A stretch of 64,000 bases of DNA, from the IMG/VR virus record IMGVR_UViG_3300008740_000001, positions 1 to 64,000 of that record; one strand, 5' to 3'. The position numbers and the translations under genes are program-made. The notes beneath the pieces are model-generated. The model ran no database searches, was not told where the DNA came from, and saw nothing but the letters and a program-made list of their open reading frames with translations. The DNA comes from a virus. This document shows, piece after piece, positions 8,086-14,966 of the stretch; the first letter of the stretch is position 1; every line of letters starts with the position of its first letter.

Positions 8086-9106
8086 AAATTGGCGAAGATT
8101 CTTAGCTGAAGATGAAACAACCATTGAAATTCCCAACTCTGCAAAGAATTTAGCAAAGCAATGGCTTAAGGACGCACAGGAGCTACTTGGTAACCAAGGG
8201 CTCTATGTTAACAAAGAACTTGGCCGAGGCAAGATGGGTATTGTCTATGAAGTGGAAGACGAGAATAGCGGCAGGCGTCTAGCTGCCAAATTCGTCAAGA
8301 AGGATAACCCCAATGCACGTCGAGAGCGGGAAAATTATGAATGGATGATGAATAATCGTGAGCGTCTTCCAGAAGATGTTTCAAAACACTTGGTAGAAGT
8401 ATACGACATCATAGAAAGGGATACAGTATACATTTTTCTAATCGAGCTTTTGGAGGCGCCCGATAAAAAAACTGTGCGACAACTATTAGCGCTGGGCGAT
8501 TATGATGATATGGCTCGGCCCGATAAAGAAGCGCGTATTTTCAAAGATGAGGGCGCTATTTTTGATTTGGTTAAAGACGTGGTTATGTCAGCAGACTCAC
8601 TAATGGCTCAGGCTAATGCTAGTCAAGCTGAAACAAAGTCTACCGTAAGAGAGATCCATCGAAAGTTTTTATCTGGCGAAGGCGCCTCTAGGGAGTTAAT
8701 AGGCAAAGTTTACTTTGGTGATTTGGACTATTACATGGGTGCAACCGAGGATCGCCGGCGACTCATTAATCTTATACTATCGGAATTATTATCCTTGATC
8801 GAGCCTGAAATGGTCGAACACATTGCTAACTCTCTTGCAAGGATAGTTGATTCTAAAACAAATTACTTTTTACAAAAGCAGGTAATTCCCATCCACGATT
8901 TCTCCCCGCGTAGTGGTCTTACGGGCGGCGCTGAGGGATATACGAAAGAAGCTTTCCCAGAAGCGGACAGTCTCATGAGAGCGATGCAGCATTTGACTAA
9001 GAAGGAACAGTTTAGCCCGGGCGATATTCATGTGAAGAACGTGATGGCGCGCCCGGGGTCGAGAGAACTAGTTATTATGGATTTAGGATTATTTAAAACC
9101 TTGTAA
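8069..9106 (+). CDS. protein kinase-like enzyme with capsid-targeting-like tag
   Basis: 345 residues. The tag MKLLFENWRRFLAE is followed by a kinase fold. There is a glycine-rich loop L-G-R-G-K-M-G-I-V-Y-E at about 51-61, an ATP-binding Lys in L-A-A-K-F-V at 74, and a catalytic loop G-D-I-H-V-K-N at 318-324 (Asp319, Asn324). A metal-binding D-L-G stands in place of DFG at 338-340. The long stretch between the lobes is helical, and the C-terminus is cut very close after the D-L-G, so there is no full activation segment. It could phosphorylate protein or small molecules. Packaging in the virion is inferred from the tag. Confidence 0.8.
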   Translation: MKLLFENWRRFLAEDETTIEIPNSAKNLAKQWLKDAQELLGNQGLYVNKELGRGKMGIVYEVEDENSGRRLAAKFVKKDNPNARRERENYEWMMNNRERLPEDVSKHLVEVYDIIERDTVYIFLIELLEAPDKKTVRQLLALGDYDDMARPDKEARIFKDEGAIFDLVKDVVMSADSLMAQANASQAETKSTVREIHRKFLSGEGASRELIGKVYFGDLDYYMGATEDRRRLINLILSELLSLIEPEMVEHIANSLARIVDSKTNYFLQKQVIPIHDFSPRSGLTGGAEGYTKEAFPEADSLMRAMQHLTKKEQFSPGDIHVKNVMARPGSRELVIMDLGLFKTL

Positions 9107-9117
9107 TAATTATTAAT

Positions 9118-9645
9118 ATGAAATTTTTAATTCCCATTCTATTGCTGGCCGGTCATACTACGACACCAGTGTCTCACGTCGAAGCGGGATTTGTCTTTGG
9201 CCCGCCAGTACGACAAGCCTCGTGGGCTCTGCCTCCAGATGTTATTGTTTGTCACGATGCTCCGGTTAAGGAAGGAAGGGTTCAGCAAGCTGTCGCCTTT
9301 TGGAGAAACCTAGGCTATGATATCGGCACTGTGACCATGGCCGAGAAAGATGATTTTGCTTGTGCTCGTGATTTGGTCCTGTATGGCGAAATTATGGTTA
9401 AACTCATTGGACAAGATTTTCAAATTGGTAAACATTTGGCAACAACGCAAACTTGGTTCAACGCAGAATCAAAAACCATATTTAAAGCCAAGATCCAAAT
9501 AATGAATGGTTGGGGTAGCACAGAACGAATCTTAGAACACGAACTTGGGCATGCCCTCGGCTGGCGTGATTATAACCAAACAGGGCACATCATGAATACT
9601 AACTGGAGTATGGGCGGATATCGTACTAAAGGATTACACTTATGA
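9118..9645 (+). CDS. secreted metzincin-type peptidase, snapalysin-like zinc site
   Basis: 175 residues. A short hydrophobic N-terminus (residues 1-12) followed by a small-residue stretch looks like a signal peptide. The zinc site H-E-L-G-H-A-L-G-W-R-D (141-151) is the metzincin HExxHxxGxxH form, except that Asp replaces the third His, as in snapalysin (peptidase family M7). A Met-turn H-I-M-N follows at 157-160. Its neighbours on both sides carry the head tag but this protein does not. It may act in the periplasm or cell envelope, possibly at lysis. The catalytic class is clear; the substrate is unknown. Confidence 0.8.
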   Translation: MKFLIPILLLAGHTTTPVSHVEAGFVFGPPVRQASWALPPDVIVCHDAPVKEGRVQQAVAFWRNLGYDIGTVTMAEKDDFACARDLVLYGEIMVKLIGQDFQIGKHLATTQTWFNAESKTIFKAKIQIMNGWGSTERILEHELGHALGWRDYNQTGHIMNTNWSMGGYRTKGLHL

Positions 9646-10151
9646 AACTTTTATTTGAAAACTGGCGGAAGTATTTGGCTGAAGACCAGCCGGCCTGTAT
9701 AACTATTCAGGATTATCGACAAGGTATAATAGCTGCCGAAGATGAAGAGCATCGAGAGGAGATGATCCAAAAGGGTAAAGAGACGGCAGTAAAGGTAGGC
9801 ATGTTCGTTCTGGGCTTCATTCCGGGGGCGGGGCCTATCGCGGACGTAGTTGGTGGAGGAGAGTTCATAAAAGACCTGTATGATACTATTAAGGATAAAG
9901 ATGTCGAACTAGATGACCTAGATGACTTCCCAGTACTGAAGAAGCTTAGAATGGACAAAGAATTGGTCAAAGCTCTAGAGGATGACATTCTCAGTGATAT
10001 CGACGAAAAATATCTGGCCTATTTAGACAACTTAGAGCCTAGCACTTGCATTGATCAGGTACCAGATATTAACGAATTTATTCGCAACTATGTTGCCCAA
10101 CTGACTAGTAATCATGTGGTGATCAGCGATCAATCGGGAGGAAGTGTATAA
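9642..10151 (+). CDS. unknown protein with tag and glycine-rich hydrophobic segment
   Basis: 169 residues with the tag MKLLFENWRKYLAE. A hydrophobic, glycine-rich segment (about 50-75, V-G-M-F-V-L-G-F-I-P-G-A-G-P-I-A-D-V-V-G-G-G) could insert into or span a membrane. It is flanked by strongly acidic helices. Membrane insertion after injection is conceivable. No family was recognised. It overlaps the peptidase gene by four bases and abuts the next tagged gene. Confidence 0.7.
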   Translation: MKLLFENWRKYLAEDQPACITIQDYRQGIIAAEDEEHREEMIQKGKETAVKVGMFVLGFIPGAGPIADVVGGGEFIKDLYDTIKDKDVELDDLDDFPVLKKLRMDKELVKALEDDILSDIDEKYLAYLDNLEPSTCIDQVPDINEFIRNYVAQLTSNHVVISDQSGGSV

Positions 10152-10784
10152 ATGAAACTCCTATTTGAAAATTGGCGAAAACACATTCTTATCAAAGAAG
10201 AAAAAGGTAAGCACCAGATCTACTGTGATATGGATGGTGTTCTTGTCGATTTTGTGAAAGGAGCAGTCGACCAAATTAATGCCGATATCAGAAATAAAGC
10301 CTTAACGGGTAAAAAATTAGATGCCCTGCGCGCTAAATTAGAAGAGATTGGCAAAAAGAAAATCGAAGAGGATGACTTACACATCAATTCCTCACTGGCC
10401 ATAGAAGAGGCTAGGAAGTACATGTACAGCCGCTTGGCTGGTGATAAGGGGTGGTGGGCCGAACTGCCATGGATGTCCGATGGAAAGCGATTATGGGACT
10501 TTATAAAGAAGTACGATCCATATATTCTAACGACACCGATGAACAGTCCAGCCTCTCAAGAAGGTAAACTTATTTGGGTCGAGTACAATCTTAGTATTCC
10601 CCGCGCAAGAGTAATCTTTTCACATAAAAAACATGAGCATGCCAAAGATGGGGAAAACCCAAATATTTTGATTGATGATTTCCTAGGAAGAAATATTAAG
10701 CCTTTCAACGAAGCGGGCGGAATTGGAATACATCATACTAGTTCGGATCTATCTATTGCTGAACTTAAGAAATTAGGCTTTTAA
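10152..10784 (+). CDS. HAD-type 5'(3')-nucleotidase-like enzyme with tag
   Basis: 210 residues. The tag MKLLFENWRKHILIKE is followed by a HAD phosphatase domain. Motif I D-M-D-G-V-L-V-D is at 26-33 (Asp26 nucleophile, Asp28 acid/base), motif II is I-L-T-T-P at about 130, and the motif IV region I-L-I-D-D-F is at about 174. The D-x-D-G-V-L-x-D form and the length fit the deoxyribonucleotidase group, which dephosphorylates nucleoside monophosphates. This is the last of the tagged genes. The tag is slightly diverged (I-K-E in place of L-x-E). Nucleotide handling at the start of infection would fit injection. Confidence 0.8.
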   Translation: MKLLFENWRKHILIKEEKGKHQIYCDMDGVLVDFVKGAVDQINADIRNKALTGKKLDALRAKLEEIGKKKIEEDDLHINSSLAIEEARKYMYSRLAGDKGWWAELPWMSDGKRLWDFIKKYDPYILTTPMNSPASQEGKLIWVEYNLSIPRARVIFSHKKHEHAKDGENPNILIDDFLGRNIKPFNEAGGIGIHHTSSDLSIAELKKLGF

Positions 10785-10809
10785 TAAAAAGCGGTTTTAC
10801 TAAGTCTTT

Positions 10810-10821
10810 AACTATTTATTG
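10810..10821 (+). promoter_or_regulatory. possible late-promoter element, AACTATTTATTG
   Basis: Identical to the 12-mer at 6505-6516. It lies in the 62-base gap before the 969-residue gene. Role inferred from repetition in intergenic positions and from the gp55-like sigma factor in the same genome. Confidence 0.35.
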
Positions 10822-10846
10822 ACGTACCTTATGGGAGTTTTTATAA

Positions 10847-13756
10847 ATGAATCTACAAGATTATAACTTATTGACAAAAGAAGAGATTAGTGAAGTGGTC
10901 CAAGAAGTGTTGGCCGGCGCTGGAATTGTGCAAGAGGCAGACTACCTAGAAAAAGATGGACCCATGTCCAAGAGGCGGAAGCCGACCCCTGTTGACGCAG
11001 AAGAAGAAGGCAATGCCCCGGACAATCCGATGGGGGGCGCGCCAAGGCGGGGAAGTGGAACAAGATATCAGTCGGGGGCGGGATACACGGATAGCAAAGG
11101 GAAGCCGATAGACGCCACTGGCATGCCCAGACCGGATGATGGACAGGCGAAGAAGCCGGCAGCGCAGAGCCAAACTGGCGGTGTCGACACGAAGGCAATG
11201 CCCGGTACGCCGACAAAGCATCCAGAAAGGCCTGCGCCCGACAAAAAGAGGAAAGGCGTGGTAAATCGGGTGCTCGGAGTGGGAGATGACCCTCAATACC
11301 CCCGCCAGCAGGCCCATGCCGCGATGGGTCAAGACGCACAAAATAAAGGTATCTCTTCCGCTACGGCCGACACTCCCTCCGTCGCGGACACCGTGAACCC
11401 CGATAAGTTGAAGAGAGGCGCCCCCGATGCAGTGGCCAAGGCGGGCAGTCAAGAAGATGGCATGCCCGATTCCGGTGCGGAAGGCGACTTTGGCGATATG
11501 AACGACGCATGGTTTGCGCCGGGATCGTCGACTTTGCCTGACAAGGCCGTTAGAACGATTGCCCAGAAGTTTGGCGACAATAGAATGGCTCCTCTGCAGG
11601 TTATCGACTTTTATATCCGCGCTGGACATGGTGATACGGGTGGACGAACCCATATGATGGCTCAGCAAGAACGTGGGATGCAAATCACTCGAATAAAAGG
11701 ATTAATTCAGAAGGCTGCTGCATCTGGCGATTCAGGTCACAAGATGAATGTTAAGAGAGCCCTCGATTCCCTTTTATATGACGCCGCCATGAAAGGCGGT
11801 GGCAGAAGCGACGGGGGTGAAGGTGGCAAAGATGGTAAAGACGGCAAAGATGGTCGCGACGGCAAAGATGGTCGCGACGGCAGAGACGGTACAGACGGCG
11901 GAAACGGCGGCGGTGACGGTGGCGGTGACGGTGGTGGTGAAGTAACGCCTGAGCCACCGCCAGAAGATCCTGATGACCCGGGTGCTGGGCTGCCGATTCC
12001 TGTTAACAAGAAGTGGTCCGGTGAAGAAAGAAAAATGGCCGGCCTTGATAAGAGCGCGGCAGGAAGTCTTGCTAGCCAGCTAGCTAAGCTGTTTCCCGAT
12101 GTTGATAAGAGCATTATTACACAGATTCTTAAAGATGTCGCAGGTCAACTTAAAGCACAGGGTCTTCCCATTCAAGAATCCCTCAGAAAGTTTATTGTAC
12201 AAAGAGTTTTGGAAGAGTACATTGTAAAGAAGACAAAAATTCTTATGGAATTTCAAGACACGACGGGTAAGTATACCGGTGCTGCTGCCGGCGAAGAGTC
12301 GCCGGGAGGTGGCGGTGATGAGAAAGAAGAAGCCGCTGTTAAAAAGCTCAGTGTGTACCTGAAGAAAAATAAAGAGTTTTACGAAAATGTGGAATTGGTT
12401 CTCAGCGCTAGTGACGATATTGATGATTTAGTCTCCAATGCAAAGGACAATCTAGAACTTCCGGAGGTTACTCTTGAAGAAGGTCTCAAGAAGGATCTGA
12501 AGAAATGGATCGAAAGAGGACGTTTTGGACAGGCTAGCCGAGAGTTGCTTACTAGATTGCAAAAGGCTAAGAAATATATTGCGCACGAATTGGCCAAGGT
12601 TGAAAAGTATATTGCTGCTGATAAAGATGCATCTCGACAAAAAGAAGATGTAAAGACGGCTATGGAGAAATTTCTCAACTTGTTCAAGGGTGGTCAGGAA
12701 GTACTTGACGCGTATAGTGATAGGGATCAGGAGCCCGAGGAAACAACCGAAGAGCCACCCGAGGAACCACGAGAACCACAAGAATTAAGTGGCGACGTTG
12801 TTCTCGACGCACTCATGGCACGGCTGAAAGAGTTGGACCTTGATTCTGATGATGGTATGTACCAAGCTACACAACCGGGCAACGAACAGGCGTATCTTGG
12901 CGGCTATATGTTTTATAAGGCAATGCTTAAACTTCAAAAGGCACTTACAAAGAATCCAAATGCGTCTACACAAGAATTGATTGGTCTCGTTCAGAAAGAA
13001 CTTGGCGGAAATGAACATGGTTCTGGAAGTCCTTACTCTCCGAAGAGAAAGGGGGCTGTTGGTGTAAGTGCCGATCAGCGGCGCGCCACTAAATATGGCC
13101 CGGGCCCGGTTAACGAAGCCATGCTTCTTGAAAGGGTTGAGGCCATTATCGAACGTGCGGCCGGATTATTCCTTATTAATCTTTTAAAGGAAGCAGTATT
13201 ACTGACCGAGCAAGAAGGTGAGGGTGGCGATATCATGAAGTGGCTTGAAGACACTATTGCCAAGTTCAAGAGCTATCAGTTAGATGATTCCAGTCGCGCT
13301 GTGAAAGCATCAAGGGCGGCTAGGGGCGCCAAGGATCCCAAGGATCTTTCAGAGCCCCAAGGAGACGAAAGCGCAGAAGATGTGGTTAAGAGAGTGGCTG
13401 CTGATGTAAAAGCCGGCAAGGCAACAAAAGCAGATCTTGCAGCCGCCAGACAAAAGGCTAAGGCCGGCGGAGATGAAACGGCGCGCCGAAGCGGGCAAGC
13501 TGGTACAATTAATATGAAGTCTGTTGTCGGGCCTCGACTCAAGCAGGGTGGACTGGCTCTAAAGAACCCAGACGGAAGCCCGGGCCCCGGGGCCAAATTG
13601 CAAAAGAAGATGGGTAAAGTTATTCGTCGATTCATTAACAAGCAATTGAAAAGAATGGGCAAAACTGATATTAAGGTCATTGCAGAAAGTAAAGTACTTC
13701 AGACAGAACTGAGGAAAGTTGTTGTGAAACACCTTAAAGAATATGAACTTCTATAA
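10847..13756 (+). CDS. large virion or core protein with collagen-like repeat
   Basis: 969 residues with low-complexity regions rich in Gly, Pro, Asp and Lys. Residues of about 20-310 are disordered-looking. Residues of about 322-350 are Gly-X-Y triplets (G-K-D, G-R-D), then Gly-rich. The C-terminal two thirds is helical, with repeated amphipathic helices (R-K-F-I-V-Q-R-V-L-E-E at about 447, I-I-E-R-A-A at about 766, R-K-V-V-V-K-H-L-K-E at the C-terminus). A scaffold, internal head or fibre-associated role is possible. It overlaps the following peptidase gene by 14 bases. Not recognised as a named family. Confidence 0.65.
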   Translation: MNLQDYNLLTKEEISEVVQEVLAGAGIVQEADYLEKDGPMSKRRKPTPVDAEEEGNAPDNPMGGAPRRGSGTRYQSGAGYTDSKGKPIDATGMPRPDDGQAKKPAAQSQTGGVDTKAMPGTPTKHPERPAPDKKRKGVVNRVLGVGDDPQYPRQQAHAAMGQDAQNKGISSATADTPSVADTVNPDKLKRGAPDAVAKAGSQEDGMPDSGAEGDFGDMNDAWFAPGSSTLPDKAVRTIAQKFGDNRMAPLQVIDFYIRAGHGDTGGRTHMMAQQERGMQITRIKGLIQKAAASGDSGHKMNVKRALDSLLYDAAMKGGGRSDGGEGGKDGKDGKDGRDGKDGRDGRDGTDGGNGGGDGGGDGGGEVTPEPPPEDPDDPGAGLPIPVNKKWSGEERKMAGLDKSAAGSLASQLAKLFPDVDKSIITQILKDVAGQLKAQGLPIQESLRKFIVQRVLEEYIVKKTKILMEFQDTTGKYTGAAAGEESPGGGGDEKEEAAVKKLSVYLKKNKEFYENVELVLSASDDIDDLVSNAKDNLELPEVTLEEGLKKDLKKWIERGRFGQASRELLTRLQKAKKYIAHELAKVEKYIAADKDASRQKEDVKTAMEKFLNLFKGGQEVLDAYSDRDQEPEETTEEPPEEPREPQELSGDVVLDALMARLKELDLDSDDGMYQATQPGNEQAYLGGYMFYKAMLKLQKALTKNPNASTQELIGLVQKELGGNEHGSGSPYSPKRKGAVGVSADQRRATKYGPGPVNEAMLLERVEAIIERAAGLFLINLLKEAVLLTEQEGEGGDIMKWLEDTIAKFKSYQLDDSSRAVKASRAARGAKDPKDLSEPQGDESAEDVVKRVAADVKAGKATKADLAAARQKAKAGGDETARRSGQAGTINMKSVVGPRLKQGGLALKNPDGSPGPGAKLQKKMGKVIRRFINKQLKRMGKTDIKVIAESKVLQTELRKVVVKHLKEYELL
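11818..11940 (+). repeat. collagen-like Gly-X-Y repeat within the 969-residue gene
   Basis: Tandem nine-base units (forms of GGC-AAA/CGC-GAT/GAC) encode about ten Gly-Lys/Arg-Asp triplets. These pass into Gly-Gly-Asp and Gly-Gly-Gly units. Such repeats form trimeric collagen-like stalks in phage fibres. Confidence 0.8.
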
Positions 13757-14255
13757 TATAGAAAATAAATCTGGCCTCGATCTTCAAGAAATGGGTGAGC
13801 TTCTTGGAAGCTTTATGCCCTTTTCTAAAAAGCGCATGGGATATGATCAGCCGGTCACAATAACCTTTGAATCAGATGAGGAAAACGGAAACAATATATT
13901 AGGTAAAACAGCTTACTATAATCCTGAGTCGAAGAGTGTTACAATATATACTGATTCTCGCCATCCTAAAGATATGATGCGCTCATTGTCGCACGAGTTA
14001 GTCCACCATACACAAAATTGTCGTGGAGAATTTGACAAGGCGATGGAAATGGGTGAAGGATATGCTCAGAAAGATGAACATCTGCGAGAAATGGAAAGAG
14101 AAGCCTATGAAACAGGCAATATGTGCTTTCGTGATTGGGAAGACACATATAAACACGATTTAGCAACTAATTATACTGATATGAGTGCTTTGGTTACCGA
14201 AAAAAGGGAGCACTTATTTAATCTTTTAACCAAACAAATTATTAAGGAGAATTAA
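13743..14255 (+). CDS. HExxH zinc peptidase-like phage protein
   Basis: 170 residues. S-H-E-L-V-H-H-T-Q at 83-91 gives the HExxH zinc site (His84, Glu85, His88), and a Glu in R-E-M-E-R-E-A-Y-E (about 117-125) is a candidate third ligand. The N-terminal strand region contains a Y-N-P-x-x-x-x-V-T-I-Y pattern common in this phage family. The C-terminal N-L-L-T-K-Q-I-I-K-E-N helix resembles the helices ending neighbouring proteins. It could mature structural proteins or act on the cell wall. The catalytic type is fairly sure; the target is unknown. Confidence 0.7.
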   Translation: MNFYNIENKSGLDLQEMGELLGSFMPFSKKRMGYDQPVTITFESDEENGNNILGKTAYYNPESKSVTIYTDSRHPKDMMRSLSHELVHHTQNCRGEFDKAMEMGEGYAQKDEHLREMEREAYETGNMCFRDWEDTYKHDLATNYTDMSALVTEKREHLFNLLTKQIIKEN

Positions 14256-14256
14256 A

Positions 14257-14694
14257 ATGATTCACGGTAAGAAAAGAAACGAGCAGCTTATGAAGCGCCT
14301 AATGGAAAGTTGGGGTTATAGTAAGTCTGACGAAGAGGTAGTACCTCTTGATGAGGAAATGGCGGCCGACTCGGAAGACGAGGTTGTCGAAGAGGCCGAA
14401 GAAGACGAGGAACTTGAGGAAGGCGGACGAGCAAACCGTAAGGAGAATGAGTCCGAAGGTGACGAGCGCAGGATGGGTCAGGCTGACCGCATGCGTGAGG
14501 ATCTTGATGCAGTTCCGGTTGAGGACGAAGACGAAGAAGGTGGCAGCGATGCGGCCGTCGAGGAAGGGGTCTACAATCGCGATGAGGACGAGGAAGAGGT
14601 TGTTGAGGAAGAGACTGAGACTGAAATCTCAGAGCTTGAAGAGACTATCCGTAAGGTAGTGCAGAAAGTATTGAGCGAATTTACGACTAAGTAA
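14257..14694 (+). CDS. highly acidic protein, core-like
   Basis: 145 residues, extremely rich in Glu and Asp (residues of about 25-130). There is a basic amphipathic N-terminal helix (Q-L-M-K-R-L-M-E-S-W) and a C-terminal helix I-R-K-V-V-Q-K-V-L-S-E-F. This composition recalls small acidic prohead core proteins such as T4 gp67, but sequence identity cannot be claimed. The L-M-E in the N-terminal helix could be a prohead protease site. It starts one base after the peptidase stop. Confidence 0.6.
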   Translation: MIHGKKRNEQLMKRLMESWGYSKSDEEVVPLDEEMAADSEDEVVEEAEEDEELEEGGRANRKENESEGDERRMGQADRMREDLDAVPVEDEDEEGGSDAAVEEGVYNRDEDEEEVVEEETETEISELEETIRKVVQKVLSEFTTK

Positions 14695-14705
14695 GGAGGT
14701 TAACG

Positions 14706-14966
14706 GTGAAGAATGTCGATTTTGACAAGATGACCCGCGATTTCCTTAGAGGAGTAATGGGCGAGAGCAAATCCACCGACGTTTGGAGTTATATCCAAAG
14801 CGTCATGGAATCGTTGCATTCTATTAAGCCTCGCACGAAAGCTGGTAGCAGGAAAGTTGCTATAGCTCTGGAGCACATGAAAGAGATCCGCCGACATACT
14901 CGGAGGCTCGAAGAACGCGTAAAAGTATTAGAGGAACAGGTTCAGGTTCTAGAAGAGGGTGGATAA
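14706..14966 (+). CDS. small coiled-coil protein
   Basis: 86 residues with a GTG start at 14706, supported by AAGGAGG at 14694-14700. The C-terminal 35 residues form a clear heptad coiled coil (R-R-L-E-E-R-V-K-V-L-E-E-Q-V-Q-V-L-E-E). It probably oligomerises or docks to a neighbouring structural protein. Its TAA stop ends one base before the next ATG. Confidence 0.65.
   Translation: MKNVDFDKMTRDFLRGVMGESKSTDVWSYIQSVMESLHSIKPRTKAGSRKVAIALEHMKEIRRHTRRLEERVKVLEEQVQVLEEGG

Noticed and set aside
11737-12114. Proline/serine-rich frame on the minus strand
   Set aside because: It is the reverse complement of the Gly-X-Y repeat; the repetitive codons keep it open.
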